Part shown: piece after piece, positions 1 through 10,405 of the stretch | Numbering within the stretch: position 1 is the first letter of the stretch | Layout of the letters: each line of letters begins with the position of its first letter | DNA from: Yersinia mollaretii ATCC 43969 | GTDB taxonomy: Bacteria; Pseudomonadota; Gammaproteobacteria; Enterobacterales; Enterobacteriaceae | Assembly: GCF_013282725.1 (NCBI RefSeq) | Contig: NZ_CP054043.1 | Coordinates: forward strand, 2,914,001-2,978,000 | DNA: 64,000 nt | Reading direction: 5' to 3' | The notes under the pieces: model-generated | Databases searched by the model: none | What the model saw: the letters and a program-made list of their open reading frames with translations, nothing else | Told to the model about the DNA's origin: nothing | Position numbers and translations under genes: made by a program

Positions 1-799
1 CCAGCGCCCATAACAGACCCGGCCCGCTGAGCACCGCCAGCTTGCCGAACGGGATAAACACCGCAAGGAATAACTGTGCCACCACCACCTGTTTTAGGCT
101 GATGCCCCATTTGACCAGCCCCAGCGATGCGCCGGAGTACTCTGTCAGCGGCCCCTCCTGTAGCTCTTGCTCCGCTTCGGCGACATCAAACGGGATTTTT
201 CCCATCTCGATAAATACCGCGAAACCACAGGCCAGCAGCGCCAGCGCGGTGGCGGTCGGCGACTGCCAGTGGCCCTCCGACAGGGCGGTGCTGATGGTGC
301 CGATATTGGTGGAGCCGGCAATCAGCCCGACCACTAACAGGGAGAGGATCAGGGTCGGTTCGACCAGCACGCCCAGAGTTAGCTCACGGCTGGCCCCGAT
401 ACCGGCGAAGATGCTGCCGCTGTCCAGACCCGCCAGTGAGAAGAAGAAGCGGAACAGTGCGAACAGGTAGAGCAGGGCGATCAAGTCGCCCGCCACGCCA
501 AATGGCGATGACAGAGTGAAAATCGGCAGCGCCATGGCAATCAGCAACATACTGCCCAGCAGCACATAGGGCATCAGGCGGAAAATAATGCCCGCGTTGG
601 CCGGAGCCACATCTTGCCGTTTCAGCAGCTTGGCTAAATCACGATACTCTTGCAGCACCCCCGGCCCACGGCGGGAGTGCATTCGGGCTTTCACCATGCG
701 GGAGATACCCGACATCAGCGGTGCCAGCGCCAGCATGAAAAGCGCCTGCCCAAAGGCGAAGGCCATCATAGAGACTGTCGGCATATCAGTAGTTGGCAT
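1..799 (-). CDS. hyfC: Hydrogenase-4 membrane subunit HyfC (3' part cut by window edge)
   Basis: This is a membrane subunit of the formate hydrogenlyase-type hydrogenase 4, related to NuoH of complex I, which anchors the hydrogenase module and takes part in proton movement. The visible 266 codons start with MPTTDMPTVSMMAFAFGQAL and contain the conserved MHSRRGPG and GASRELTLG segments and the loop IPFDVAEAEQELQEGPLTEY, all typical of HyfC/HycD. Several hydrophobic helices are visible. The ATG at 799 is preceded by GGAG and lies 11 bases after the hyfB stop. About 50 C-terminal residues should lie outside the window, judging from the E. coli protein of roughly 315 residues. Confidence 0.95.
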   Translation of the reverse strand, partial: MPTTDMPTVSMMAFAFGQALFMLALAPLMSGISRMVKARMHSRRGPGVLQEYRDLAKLLKRQDVAPANAGIIFRLMPYVLLGSMLLIAMALPIFTLSSPFGVAGDLIALLYLFALFRFFFSLAGLDSGSIFAGIGASRELTLGVLVEPTLILSLLVVGLIAGSTNIGTISTALSEGHWQSPTATALALLACGFAVFIEMGKIPFDVAEAEQELQEGPLTEYSGASLGLVKWGISLKQVVVAQLFLAVFIPFGKLAVLSGPGLLWAL

Positions 800-810
800 T
801 GCTCGTCTCC

Positions 811-2838
811 TTAAATCGCCGCCACAATCAGCAGAATCACCAGCGCGGCGACCACATACAGACAGTAGAGGCGGAAATCACCCTGTTGCAGCCATTGAAT
901 TCGCTGGCTGAGCCATTGGATCAAGCGGATAAGCGGGGCCACAATTTTGTCGTCCCATAGCGGTTCCACCCGCGTCGCGCCGCTGATGGAGTGCTCCAGC
1001 GCACTCTGCATCATCGGGGCGGGATCCAGCTTTTTGCGCATCCGGTAGAGCGGGGCGAACATCACCCGCAGCGGCTGAGTAAAGCCCCCTGCGGAGACGG
1101 TCATTGCCTGCTCGTAGGCATAGCCGCAAGCCCAAGGGTCGCCGCCATGACGAAATGCCAGACGGCTGCCTTTGTAGAGGCTGGCGACCAGCAAAATCAC
1201 CAGCGGCAAGATCAGTAAACCGAAGAAGATAGCGAGGGTGGAGAGCATCGCCTGAGAACTCTGTTGCGGGAACAGCACCGCGCCTTGTGCCACTTGTAAA
1301 GTCGACACTGACGGTGCGGCTATCAGGCTAGCGGCAATGCGGCCAATGACCGGAGCCACCTGGGTAGCACCTATCCCCAACAGCAAACAGAGCAACGCCA
1401 GCAGCAGCATGGCGGTGGTCATTGGCCACGGGACTTCCCGCGCAAGGGATGCTTTTTCTGTGCGCGGCAGGCCGCAGAAGCTGATGCCGTACACTTTGAC
1501 GAAGCACATCGCCGCCAGTGCGCCAGTGATCGCCAGCATCACAATGGCAATCGGCCCAGCGAGACGAATGATAAAATTGCCCTCTTGGGTCATGGTAAAC
1601 AGTGATTGATAGGTGAACCATTCACTGACGAAACCATTAAACGGCGGCAGGGCCGAGATAGCCATACAGCCGACCAAAAAGGCCAGCGCGGTGTAAGGCA
1701 TGGCTCTGGCGAGTCCGCCCATCTTCTCCATATCTTTGGTGTGGACGCGGTAAATCACGGCACCCGCGCCGAGGAACAGCAGCCCTTTGAAAACGGCGTG
1801 GTTGAGCAGATGGTAGAGCGCGCCGAGCAGGCCAAGGGCGGCCAATATGGGCTGGTGGCTGGCAATCCCTATCATGCCGACCCCGACGCCCATCAGGATA
1901 ATGCCGATATTTTCGACTGTGTGATAAGCCAGCAGTCGTTTGATATCGTGCTCGGCCAGTGCATACAGCACCCCCAACACCGAGGAGACCGCGCCGAATC
2001 CCAGCACTACCACGCCCCACCAGAGTTGGCTGGCACCGAGTAGATCAATGCCCACTTTGATGATGCCGAAAATACCGATTTTCACCATCACACCGGACAT
2101 CAGGGCCGAGGCATGAGAGGGGGCGGCGGGGTGCGCACGCGGCAGCCAGCCGTGGAGTGGCAACATCCCCGCTTTGGCACCAAAACCGAAAAAGGCCAAC
2201 AAGAAGATGATCGAGGCCATGATGGGTTGCGGATTGGCCTGCCGGAAAGCAGCAAACTCCAGACTGCCACTGAGACGATAGAGCAGGAAGAAGGCAATCA
2301 TAATCAGCACCGAACCGGCATGGGCAATCAGAAAGTAGAGCAAGCCCGCACTGATAGCATCGTCATCCTGATCGGAGATCACCAAGAAATAGGAGGCCAG
2401 TGACATCATCTCGAAGAAAATGATGAAATAGAAAGCGTTATCCACCACCACCAGCGCCACCATCGAGGCGATGAAGAGATTCATAAATACCCCCATCGCC
2501 CACGCCCCGCGCCCTTTGTACTCCTGCACATAAGCCAATGAGTAGAGTGCGGTTATCACTACCAGCAATGAAATGACCAGCAACATAAAGGCGGCCAAGG
2601 GGTCAAGTCGTAGACTGAATGCCGCGAAGGGGAATGGACCCGCCGTGACGAAGGTAATAATCCCGCCACCCAGTAAGGTGGGGGCGGCGGCCAACAGACC
2701 CGCTACACCGCCAAGCAGCGACGCCAGCCCCGAGGCATAAATCGCCAGCGTTTCGCGCCGTGCTAACAGCAGGGAGAGCAGCGCGCCCGCTAGATAGAGC
2801 AATAAAGAGAGCCACAATAGCTCCAGCGACGTCATCAT
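811..2838 (-). CDS. hyfB: Hydrogenase-4 membrane subunit HyfB (NuoL/ND5-like antiporter family)
   Basis: This 675-residue polytopic membrane protein belongs to the proton-antiporter family of complex I and is the large membrane subunit of hydrogenase 4. The length is close to E. coli HyfB. Conserved segments include the GAKAGMLPLHGWLPRAHPAAP loop (about residues 220-240), the HDIKRLLAYHTVENIGI stretch and LYHLLNHAVFKGLLFLGAG. It sits between hyfA and hyfC. Its ATG overlaps the hyfA stop (ATGA), which suggests translational coupling, and GGAGCAG precedes it. Confidence 0.96.
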   Translation of the reverse strand: MMTSLELLWLSLLLYLAGALLSLLLARRETLAIYASGLASLLGGVAGLLAAAPTLLGGGIITFVTAGPFPFAAFSLRLDPLAAFMLLVISLLVVITALYSLAYVQEYKGRGAWAMGVFMNLFIASMVALVVVDNAFYFIIFFEMMSLASYFLVISDQDDDAISAGLLYFLIAHAGSVLIMIAFFLLYRLSGSLEFAAFRQANPQPIMASIIFLLAFFGFGAKAGMLPLHGWLPRAHPAAPSHASALMSGVMVKIGIFGIIKVGIDLLGASQLWWGVVVLGFGAVSSVLGVLYALAEHDIKRLLAYHTVENIGIILMGVGVGMIGIASHQPILAALGLLGALYHLLNHAVFKGLLFLGAGAVIYRVHTKDMEKMGGLARAMPYTALAFLVGCMAISALPPFNGFVSEWFTYQSLFTMTQEGNFIIRLAGPIAIVMLAITGALAAMCFVKVYGISFCGLPRTEKASLAREVPWPMTTAMLLLALLCLLLGIGATQVAPVIGRIAASLIAAPSVSTLQVAQGAVLFPQQSSQAMLSTLAIFFGLLILPLVILLVASLYKGSRLAFRHGGDPWACGYAYEQAMTVSAGGFTQPLRVMFAPLYRMRKKLDPAPMMQSALEHSISGATRVEPLWDDKIVAPLIRLIQWLSQRIQWLQQGDFRLYCLYVVAALVILLIVAAI

Positions 2839-3476
2839 CTTTTCTGCTCCTCGTGAGAGAGGGTGGGCGAGCCGTCCACGGCCATAAAGGGCAGGTCATT
2901 GGCAAACCAACGAGCCGCCGCCATGCGTTTAGCCTGATTCGCCAGCTCGATGCTCTGCTCATCCACCAGCATCAAAGCATGGGTCGGGCAGACCCGTACA
3001 CACTCTGGCCCTTCAGGCCGGAAGTGGCATAAATCACATTTCACCGCCACGGTGCGCACCCCCGCATTCCAAGCAAGGAAGGGGTTCATATTGGCTGGGC
3101 TGAACGGCACATCGGAGAGTTCGCTCATCGGAATGTATTCCGGGAAAGTGTCTGGCACCGCCAAGGGTTTACTGCCCGCAGGGGTGATAGCACCAAATGG
3201 GCAGGCGATGCCACAAAGCTTGCAGCCGATACAGGTGGTCTCATCCAATTCAACCGAGTTATTGGTCAGGGTGATGGCATTGACTGGGCAAACTCGAGCA
3301 CACCACGCATCCTCGCAGTGGCGACAGAGAATCGGTGCCGTCACCGTGGCGTTACGCATCACGGTCAATCTGGGATGCTCTTGTAAACCCTCGGCTTTAT
3401 GCACTTGGCTGCATGCAGCCATGCAGGTGTTGCATCCAATACAAAGCCTCGGCTCCGCAATCACAAAGCGGTTCAT
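2835..3476 (-). CDS. hyfA: Hydrogenase-4 electron-transfer ferredoxin subunit HyfA
   Basis: This is the first gene of the hyf operon and encodes a polyferredoxin that passes electrons in the formate hydrogenlyase complex. The 213 residues hold four cysteine groups of [4Fe-4S] type: CIGCNTCMAAC near the N-terminus, CRHCEDAWCARVCP, CIGCKLCGIACP and CDLCHFRPEGPECVRVCP. The frame is open for 47 more codons upstream. I chose the ATG at 3476 (MNRFVIAEP) because it matches the family start and lies 7 bases after GGAGGG; an ATG two codons upstream is too close to that ribosome site. A sigma-54 element lies about 70 bases upstream. Confidence 0.93.
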   Translation of the reverse strand: MNRFVIAEPRLCIGCNTCMAACSQVHKAEGLQEHPRLTVMRNATVTAPILCRHCEDAWCARVCPVNAITLTNNSVELDETTCIGCKLCGIACPFGAITPAGSKPLAVPDTFPEYIPMSELSDVPFSPANMNPFLAWNAGVRTVAVKCDLCHFRPEGPECVRVCPTHALMLVDEQSIELANQAKRMAAARWFANDLPFMAVDGSPTLSHEEQKR

Positions 3477-3543
3477 AGCCATACCCTCCGGGACAAAAAT
3501 CTGGTGACAGTCAGGCTGATAGCGATCATTTCCCAGCTCTAAA

Positions 3544-3559
3544 GCATATTTTGTGCCAG
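3544..3559 (-). promoter_or_regulatory. Sigma-54 (-24/-12) promoter of the hyf operon
   Basis: Read on the minus strand the sequence is CTGGCACAAAATATGC. It has the GG and GC dinucleotides at the correct sigma-54 spacing (10 bases between them) and matches TGGCAC-N5-TTGC except for one base in the -12 box. Transcription would start near 3533, about 57 bases before the hyfA start. Known E. coli hyf and hyc operons use sigma-54 with FhlA/HyfR activators, so the assignment fits the family. The motif is seen; its activity is inferred. Confidence 0.8.
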
Positions 3560-3674
3560 TACGGCAGCGGCGGTGGAAAAAGCCCTGTAGAGACCCTCCG
3601 GCTGGGGGGGCGGTCAATTACAGAGAGTGCGTCGAGAGGTAAAAGGCCGTCAAAACAGGATGATTGCCACCCAG

Positions 3675-3724
3675 AATGTCGACATTAGTGACGAAAACCC
3701 TGCTCGGTGATGACACTTCGACAG
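3675..3724. promoter_or_regulatory. Candidate activator-binding sites between hyfA and hypA
   Basis: A perfect 12-base palindrome AATGTCGACATT lies at 3675-3686, and an imperfect one, CACTTCGACAGTG, lies near 3712-3724. Both contain a TGTCGA/TCGACA core. They sit between the two divergent sigma-54 promoters, 115-180 bases from each, where enhancer-type activators such as FhlA or HyfR would bind. The rest of the 407-base interval 3477-3883 shows no gene. That these are FhlA/HyfR sites is an inference from position and symmetry. Confidence 0.45.
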
Positions 3725-3826
3725 TGATTATTTACCTGATGAATTTCCAATCTATCCAATCTGATTAATGGCTTTATTTATCAGTATGTTATGTGGAGTG
3801 ATAAACAGTGAAAAAGCACTGTATTG

Positions 3827-3843
3827 CTGGCATCTTCTTTGCA
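3827..3843 (+). promoter_or_regulatory. Sigma-54 (-24/-12) promoter of hypA-hypC
   Basis: The sequence CTGGCATCTTCTTTGCA carries GG and GC with exactly 10 bases between them and both core boxes (TGGCA and TTGCA). Transcription would begin around 3854, about 30 bases before the hypA start. In E. coli a sigma-54 promoter in the same place serves the hyp genes under FhlA control. Confidence 0.82.
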
Positions 3844-3883
3844 TCGCTTTGGCGAGAGAGATCACTACAGGAGCAGCACACTC

Positions 3884-4231
3884 ATGCATGAGATCACCTT
3901 GTGCCAAAACGCCATTACCTTGATGGAGCAGCAGGCCCGACTGCATGGCGCGCAGCGGATTACCGGGGTGTGGTTGGAAACTGGGGCCTTTTCCTGTGTC
4001 GAGCCGCAGGCATTGACGTTCTGTTTTGAGCTGGTGTGCCGTGGCACGATGGCGGAGGGCTGTGTTTTGCACCTGAGCCAACAGCCGTCGCAGGTGTGGT
4101 GCCATGATTGCCAGCAGGACGTTAATTTACTCAGCAGCAAAGTGACGCGCTGCCCATTGTGCGCGGGTAGCCACTTACGAATTGGTGCAGCGGATGATGG
4201 GGTGATGATTAAGCGGCTGGAGGTGCAATGA
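3884..4231 (+). CDS. hypA: Hydrogenase nickel-incorporation protein HypA
   Basis: HypA delivers nickel to the hydrogenase large subunit during maturation, normally together with the GTPase HypB. The 115-residue protein starts MHEITLC, where His2 is the conserved nickel ligand of the family. It carries a zinc site made of two CxxC pairs (WCHDC and RCPLC, about residues 72-92). The start at 3884 is supported by an AGGAG sequence about 10 bases upstream; the frame is open a little further 5' without a better start. It is expressed away from hyfA, and hypC follows after 52 bases. Confidence 0.93.
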   Translation: MHEITLCQNAITLMEQQARLHGAQRITGVWLETGAFSCVEPQALTFCFELVCRGTMAEGCVLHLSQQPSQVWCHDCQQDVNLLSSKVTRCPLCAGSHLRIGAADDGVMIKRLEVQ

Positions 4232-4283
4232 ATTTACTTTTTCTTGCTGAAACAGGGCGATGGGCTGACACCGAGGTCAGATT

Positions 4284-4559
4284 ATGTGTATAGGCATTCC
4301 GGGGCAAATTGTGGCATTGGATGAGACGCAGGCGGGCACGGCTTGGGTTGATGTGTGCGGCGTGCGGCGCAGTGTCAATATTATGCTGGTGGCCGAGGAT
4401 GCGCAGGCCAGTGCCGCATTGATCGGCCATTGGGTGCTGGTGCATGTGGGGTTTGCCATGAGTCGGTTGGATGAGGATGAGGCACTGGAGACGTTGCAGT
4501 TGTTGCAGGAGATGGGGGAGGTTGAGGCGGATGTGGGGGCGTTTTTGGGACAAAGGTGA
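4284..4559 (+). CDS. hypC: HypC/HybG-family hydrogenase maturation chaperone
   Basis: Members of this family escort the Fe(CN)2CO group with HypD and hold the large-subunit precursor. The 91 residues begin MCIGIPGQIV with the essential Cys2 and contain the family segments VDVCGVRR and GHWVLVHVGFAMS. HypC and HybG cannot be separated with certainty by eye. It follows hypA directly; no hypB lies between them and no hypD or hypE follows, unlike the hypABCDE order of E. coli. The remaining maturation genes must be elsewhere if the enzyme is functional. Confidence 0.9.
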   Translation: MCIGIPGQIVALDETQAGTAWVDVCGVRRSVNIMLVAEDAQASAALIGHWVLVHVGFAMSRLDEDEALETLQLLQEMGEVEADVGAFLGQR

Positions 4560-4659
4560 GGGGGAGCAGGTTTCGGTTGATGATTTGGTGCTGATGCTTG
4601 GGATAAATGCTTGGTGCTTATGTTCGGTTGTCAGAGCTTCACGGCTCACTTGATCTCCG

Positions 4660-4920
4660 ATGTACCAACCGCCAAAGGGGGCGGCGGCCCCCTTGTGGAA
4701 TCCCGCGCTGGCGCGAAAGATTACTGCTGTTTGCAGTGCCCTCCGGCAGTTTGCGGGCTATTCGAACCGGGGCTGACTCGCTCCCAGCTCGACAGCCCCT
4801 TTCGCCGGATATTCGTCCCATCCATGGGACTCACCCCTTTGGGGCCGCTGCAAACAGCGTTCAAATCTGCTCCCAGCAGATTTGTCCTTGCGGCTCATTC
4901 GGCCCGCAATCTTTGTCGGT
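4660..4920. repeat. GC-rich hairpin-rich intergenic element between hypC and sanA
   Basis: The interval 4560-4980 has no credible gene. It contains several inverted repeats: CAAAGGGGGC/GGCCCCCTTG near 4674-4696, GTCCCATCCATGGGAC near 4816-4831, and CAAATCTGCT-CCC-AGCAGATTTG near 4862-4884. The last hairpin sits inside GTTCAAA...TTTGTC, a frame repeated in the insert of the ERIC-like element around 5930. The composition differs from the neighbouring genes. It is probably a dispersed non-coding repeat; the name of the family is not known to me. Confidence 0.5.
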
Positions 4921-4980
4921 AATCATTTCTGATTGCGCTTTAGGTCAAAAGAGAAAGGCAAAACCAAACCAAGCCAGAAT

Positions 4981-5766
<786 letters not shown>

Positions 5767-5798
5767 TCACTGGTGATAATTTCAAGGCTACTGTACCT

Positions 5799-5996
5799 GA
5801 TCCCCATCATCTTTCAAGCCGTAGGTGTGTTGGCTGCGCTCGGTCACCCGAATCACTTACCGATGTAAGCTCATCGGGATTATGAGCCTCACCAGAGGCT
5901 CACCCTGCGGGCCAGCGCAAGCGCTGTTCAAAGTGGTTTACAACCAATTTGTCTCTTGCTTGCCGCCTTCCTGCAACTCGAAATCTATTGGGGATA
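5799..5996. repeat. ERIC element with an internal insert
   Basis: The ends are inverted (TGATCCCCATCATCTTTCAAG against TTATCCCCAATAGATTTCGAG read from the other side), and the inner sequence TCACCCGAATCACTTACCGA with GTAAGCTCATCGGGAT matches the ERIC core. A standard ERIC is about 127 bases; this one is about 198 because roughly 70 bases (about 5880-5950) are inserted, including GTTCAAA...TTTGTC around a TGGTT/AACCA hairpin. It lies in the sanA-maeA gap (5743-6239), which holds no gene. Confidence 0.8.
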
Positions 5997-6002
5997 ATTT
6001 TC

Positions 6003-6141
6003 CTCTTTCAAGCCGCAGGTGTGTTGGCTACGCGCGATCACCCGAATCACTGACAAAGTGCTCGAATGGTGAGGATAAGCAGATCGTAAAGACGCCGTAG
6101 ATCCATCCATGGAGGCTCGAGCCGCGCCATCCTTGGCGCGG
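6003..6141. repeat. Partial second ERIC followed by a strong hairpin
   Basis: Positions 6003-6053 repeat the left arm of the preceding ERIC (TTTCAAGCCGCAGGTGTGTTGGC, then ATCACCCGAATCACTGA) but no right arm follows. The sequence then moves into unrelated DNA with a perfect 8-base-pair hairpin, CCGCGCCA-TCCT-TGGCGCGG, at 6122-6141. The remaining 98 bases before the maeA stop show nothing I can name. Confidence 0.6.
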
Positions 6142-6239
6142 ACGCTTTACTCTTCTGCCTGTCCTCACCACTTGAGGTCAAGTCGCTGAGGTTTGTCAGC
6201 GGTCTGGCAGCCCATACCGAAGCACAGGCCGGATAAGGT

Positions 6240-7955
<1,716 letters not shown>

Positions 7956-8095
7956 TTATCAGGTAGTTGCCCCCGATCCTAAAAGATAAGAGAAATATGT
8001 ACAGCTTTTGTTAGTTAAATATGTGGGGCACTGGTAGAAATGCGAGTTATCTTGCAGATTTAGTCATTAGTGGCGGGAATGTGTTGTTTGGTGAA

Positions 8096-8119
8096 CTGGG
8101 GTTAGCAATATAACCCCAG
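8096..8119 (-). terminator. Hairpin after cdd
   Basis: CTGGGGTTA and TAACCCCAG form a 9-base-pair stem with a GCAATA loop, 20 bases after the cdd stop. No clear U-run follows on the minus strand, so it may stabilise or pause the transcript and not be a full intrinsic terminator. Confidence 0.4.
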
Positions 8120-8138
8120 AAAATTGACTTAGATTAGC

Positions 8139-9023
8139 TTAAAAAGTGACGCGGCTGACGTCTGAGCAACCCAAGGCCGCCAGTGTGGCATGAGTGGCAT
8201 CCCACTGACTTAATATTGCGTTATTACCCTCCACCAGCACGGCACGGCGGATAGCGCCACAGGCTTTGCCGGACAGATTGGTCAGAATCAAGGCTGCTTG
8301 TAGCGGGGGCAGGCTAGGGTTGAATGCTGCGTTTTCAGCATAACGGCCCGTGTAGATCGTGCCATCCGCCAGCTCTACAGCTACACCGCTGTGAGAGAGG
8401 CTATAAGGGGCATGACTGAGATTGGCAGCATCAAGTGCGGCTTGCGTCAGAGGGTCGGTTTCTGCGATAGAGTAGCCATGGTTTACCGGGTCCATCAGCA
8501 GGGTGGTGATAGCCAGATCTTTCGGGCCGAATGCATCTGGCAGATAGTGACCCAATGTAGACGCAGGGCGGCCGGGCAGATGAATATGTAAGTCAGTGCC
8601 ACTGTTTAGCTCATTCATAAACTGGCGGCAATGACCACAAGGCGTGTAATTGACTGTAATCGACACCAGACTCGCTTCACCGCGTAGCCAAGAGTGAGTG
8701 ACCGCACACTGCTCGGCATGGATAGTTTGCTGCAAGGGCGTGCCGCTGAACTCCATATTGGCACCGAAATAGAGATTGCCGCTTTTGCCGCGAGCAATGG
8801 CACCGACCATAAAGTGGGAGATGGGCGTCAGTGCGCAGGCGGCCGCTAGGGGTAACAAGGCAAAAGCCAACGCATCATCATCTAACCCACTGATCTCTTT
8901 TACCGTTTTCACTTGCTCGGCGGTCAGCATGGCAGGGAAATCGTTTGCGCTCAGAATAGGTTCAAGTGCGGATTGCAGTGCAGCGGGCAGCTCAGCCCAA
9001 GGGGCGTGAAAACGTGCTTGCAT
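8139..9023 (-). CDS. cdd: Cytidine deaminase
   Basis: It deaminates cytidine and deoxycytidine to uridine and deoxyuridine for pyrimidine salvage. The 294 residues fit the large homodimeric enterobacterial type. The zinc site is visible: [10 protein letters not shown] (with the catalytic Glu) and the two cysteines of PCGHCRQF, in the N-terminal domain. The C-terminal domain is the degenerate copy typical of this form. The ATG at 9023 begins [16 protein letters not shown]-like site lies about 55-75 bases upstream, and yohK precedes it, as in E. coli. Confidence 0.96.
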   Translation of the reverse strand: MQARFHAPWAELPAALQSALEPILSANDFPAMLTAEQVKTVKEISGLDDDALAFALLPLAAACALTPISHFMVGAIARGKSGNLYFGANMEFSGTPLQQTIHAEQCAVTHSWLRGEASLVSITVNYTPCGHCRQFMNELNSGTDLHIHLPGRPASTLGHYLPDAFGPKDLAITTLLMDPVNHGYSIAETDPLTQAALDAANLSHAPYSLSHSGVAVELADGTIYTGRYAENAAFNPSLPPLQAALILTNLSGKACGAIRRAVLVEGNNAILSQWDATHATLAALGCSDVSRVTF

Positions 9024-9076
9024 GGGATTTTCTCCAATTGTAACGGGAAGCTATTTTAGGCAGCTTAGGGCGCTAA

Positions 9077-9098
9077 TGGTGTGATGTAGATCCCGTTA
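9077..9098 (-). promoter_or_regulatory. CRP-like site upstream of cdd
   Basis: The sequence GGTGTGATGTAGATCCCGTT compares with the CRP consensus TGTGA-N6-TCACA: the TGTGA half at 9080-9084 is perfect and the inner TAGATC is also consensus-like, while the other half is degenerate (TCCCG). It lies about 55 bases before the cdd start. E. coli cdd is controlled by CRP and CytR, which supports the reading. A CytR site could not be picked out. Confidence 0.55.
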
Positions 9099-9192
9099 TG
9101 TATGAAATCTATGCAAGTAAAATGACTAATGAGCGATGTATCTCAAATTTATGCATTAATTCTGGTGATAAATCCTCGTCAGGAGCTGGGGA

Positions 9193-9888
9193 TCAACCAA
9201 ATAGATGCAACAGCACCGGAAATAGGAACGGGGCTACCAACGAGGTGATAATCCCGCAAATAACCAGCGCCAGTGAGCTGAACGCGCCCTCCTGATAGTC
9301 CAATTCAGCACAGCGGGCGGTGCCCAGCGCATGGGAAGCGGTCCCCATTGCCAAACCTCGTGAGGCTTTGGTGGTGATTTTCAATACATTCAGCAAGCTG
9401 TGACCAAAGACCGCCCCCAGAATCCCGACAAAAATCACACAAACTGCACTGATGGCGGGCAAGCCATGAATAGATTCGGCTACCGCCATGGCAATAGGGG
9501 TTGTCACGGATTTAGGTAATACTGACGCGGCAATCTCGGGGGTTGCCCCCATCCACAGGGCAACAGCGGTGCCACTGACCATAGCCGTGATACTGCCGAT
9601 AAAACAGATGGTTATGATGGATTTCCAGCGCGCACGGATTTGATGCAACTGTTCATACAGCGGAAAAGCCAATGCCACCACCGCAGGCTGTAGCAGGTCA
9701 TTCAGGACTTTGCTGCCAGCAAAATAGTTGGCATAGGGCATGTGTGTCACCAACAGCAGTGGGATGATCACGACCATAGATATCAGTAATGGATTTAGCA
9801 GTGGCATTTTCAGCCAGCGGGCCAGATAGCGCGCGCCGAAGAACACAATTAAGGTCAGTGGCAGTGACCACCACAAGTTGCTGATCAT
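9193..9888 (-). CDS. yohK: YohK, LrgB/CidB-family inner-membrane protein
   Basis: This is the LrgB/CidB partner of a two-gene membrane system; in other bacteria such proteins are linked to murein hydrolase export or metabolite transport, but the role in enterobacteria is not settled. The 231 residues are strongly hydrophobic with about seven helices, and the conserved stretch [19 protein letters not shown] is present (about residues 115-135). The start codon overlaps the yohJ stop (ATGA). It lies upstream of cdd on the same strand. Confidence 0.93.
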   Translation of the reverse strand: MISNLWWSLPLTLIVFFGARYLARWLKMPLLNPLLISMVVIIPLLLVTHMPYANYFAGSKVLNDLLQPAVVALAFPLYEQLHQIRARWKSIITICFIGSITAMVSGTAVALWMGATPEIAASVLPKSVTTPIAMAVAESIHGLPAISAVCVIFVGILGAVFGHSLLNVLKITTKASRGLAMGTASHALGTARCAELDYQEGAFSSLALVICGIITSLVAPFLFPVLLHLFG

Positions 9889-10298
9889 TTGTCATCCTCC
9901 GTCTGAGTTGGAGAACCGATCACCTTGCGTTCGCGGTGGACATAATGTGAGCTATAACCCACCACTAACATCACAATCAGAGTGCTGACAAAGCAGGAGA
10001 CGACAATCGGGCCGAATTGCTTGGTGAGCTGGTCGTAATATTGCATCACGCCGACACCGATCGGGACAAACAGCAGCGCCATGTAGCGGATCAGTATCTG
10101 GCATCCGGGTTTGACCCAAGTTGAAGGCAAGAGTTGCAAAGAGAGTAGGGTAAACAGAATCAGCATACCGATGATACTGCCGGGGATAGTGATGGGCAGT
10201 AGCAAGGCCACGAATTTACCGACAAATAGGCAGAGGTAAATAAGGGCAAAAGCCCGCAGGTACTGCCAGCAAAGTGAAGTCACATTGCGCATAGTCAT
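9885..10298 (-). CDS. yohJ: YohJ, LrgA/CidA-family holin-like protein
   Basis: This small hydrophobic protein of the CidA/LrgA family pairs with YohK. It has four predicted membrane helices and the family segment [15 protein letters not shown], then [25 protein letters not shown]. Two starts are possible: ATG at 10298 (MTMRNV, 137 residues) and ATG at 10292 (MRNV, 135 residues). The second lies 8 bases from AGGA and may be the true one. Translation is coupled to yohK by a 4-base overlap. Confidence 0.92.
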   Translation of the reverse strand: MTMRNVTSLCWQYLRAFALIYLCLFVGKFVALLLPITIPGSIIGMLILFTLLSLQLLPSTWVKPGCQILIRYMALLFVPIGVGVMQYYDQLTKQFGPIVVSCFVSTLIVMLVVGYSSHYVHRERKVIGSPTQTEDDK

Positions 10299-10405
10299 CG
10301 TCCTGAGTTACGGAATATATTCATCATACAATTAACTTCAATTATGTGCTAGCCATCACACTATGAATTATAACCCTATCCTCTTTCAGGCTCCGTGTTT
10401 GATAT

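Noticed and set aside
2950..3507. A 185-codon plus-strand frame opposite hyfA
   Set aside because: HyfA has four intact cysteine clusters on the minus strand; the plus-strand product is low in recognisable structure.
4611..4922. Overlapping open frames of about 100 codons in the hypC-sanA gap
   Set aside because: They lie across hairpins of a repeat-like element in more than one frame, have no ribosome site and encode nothing recognisable.
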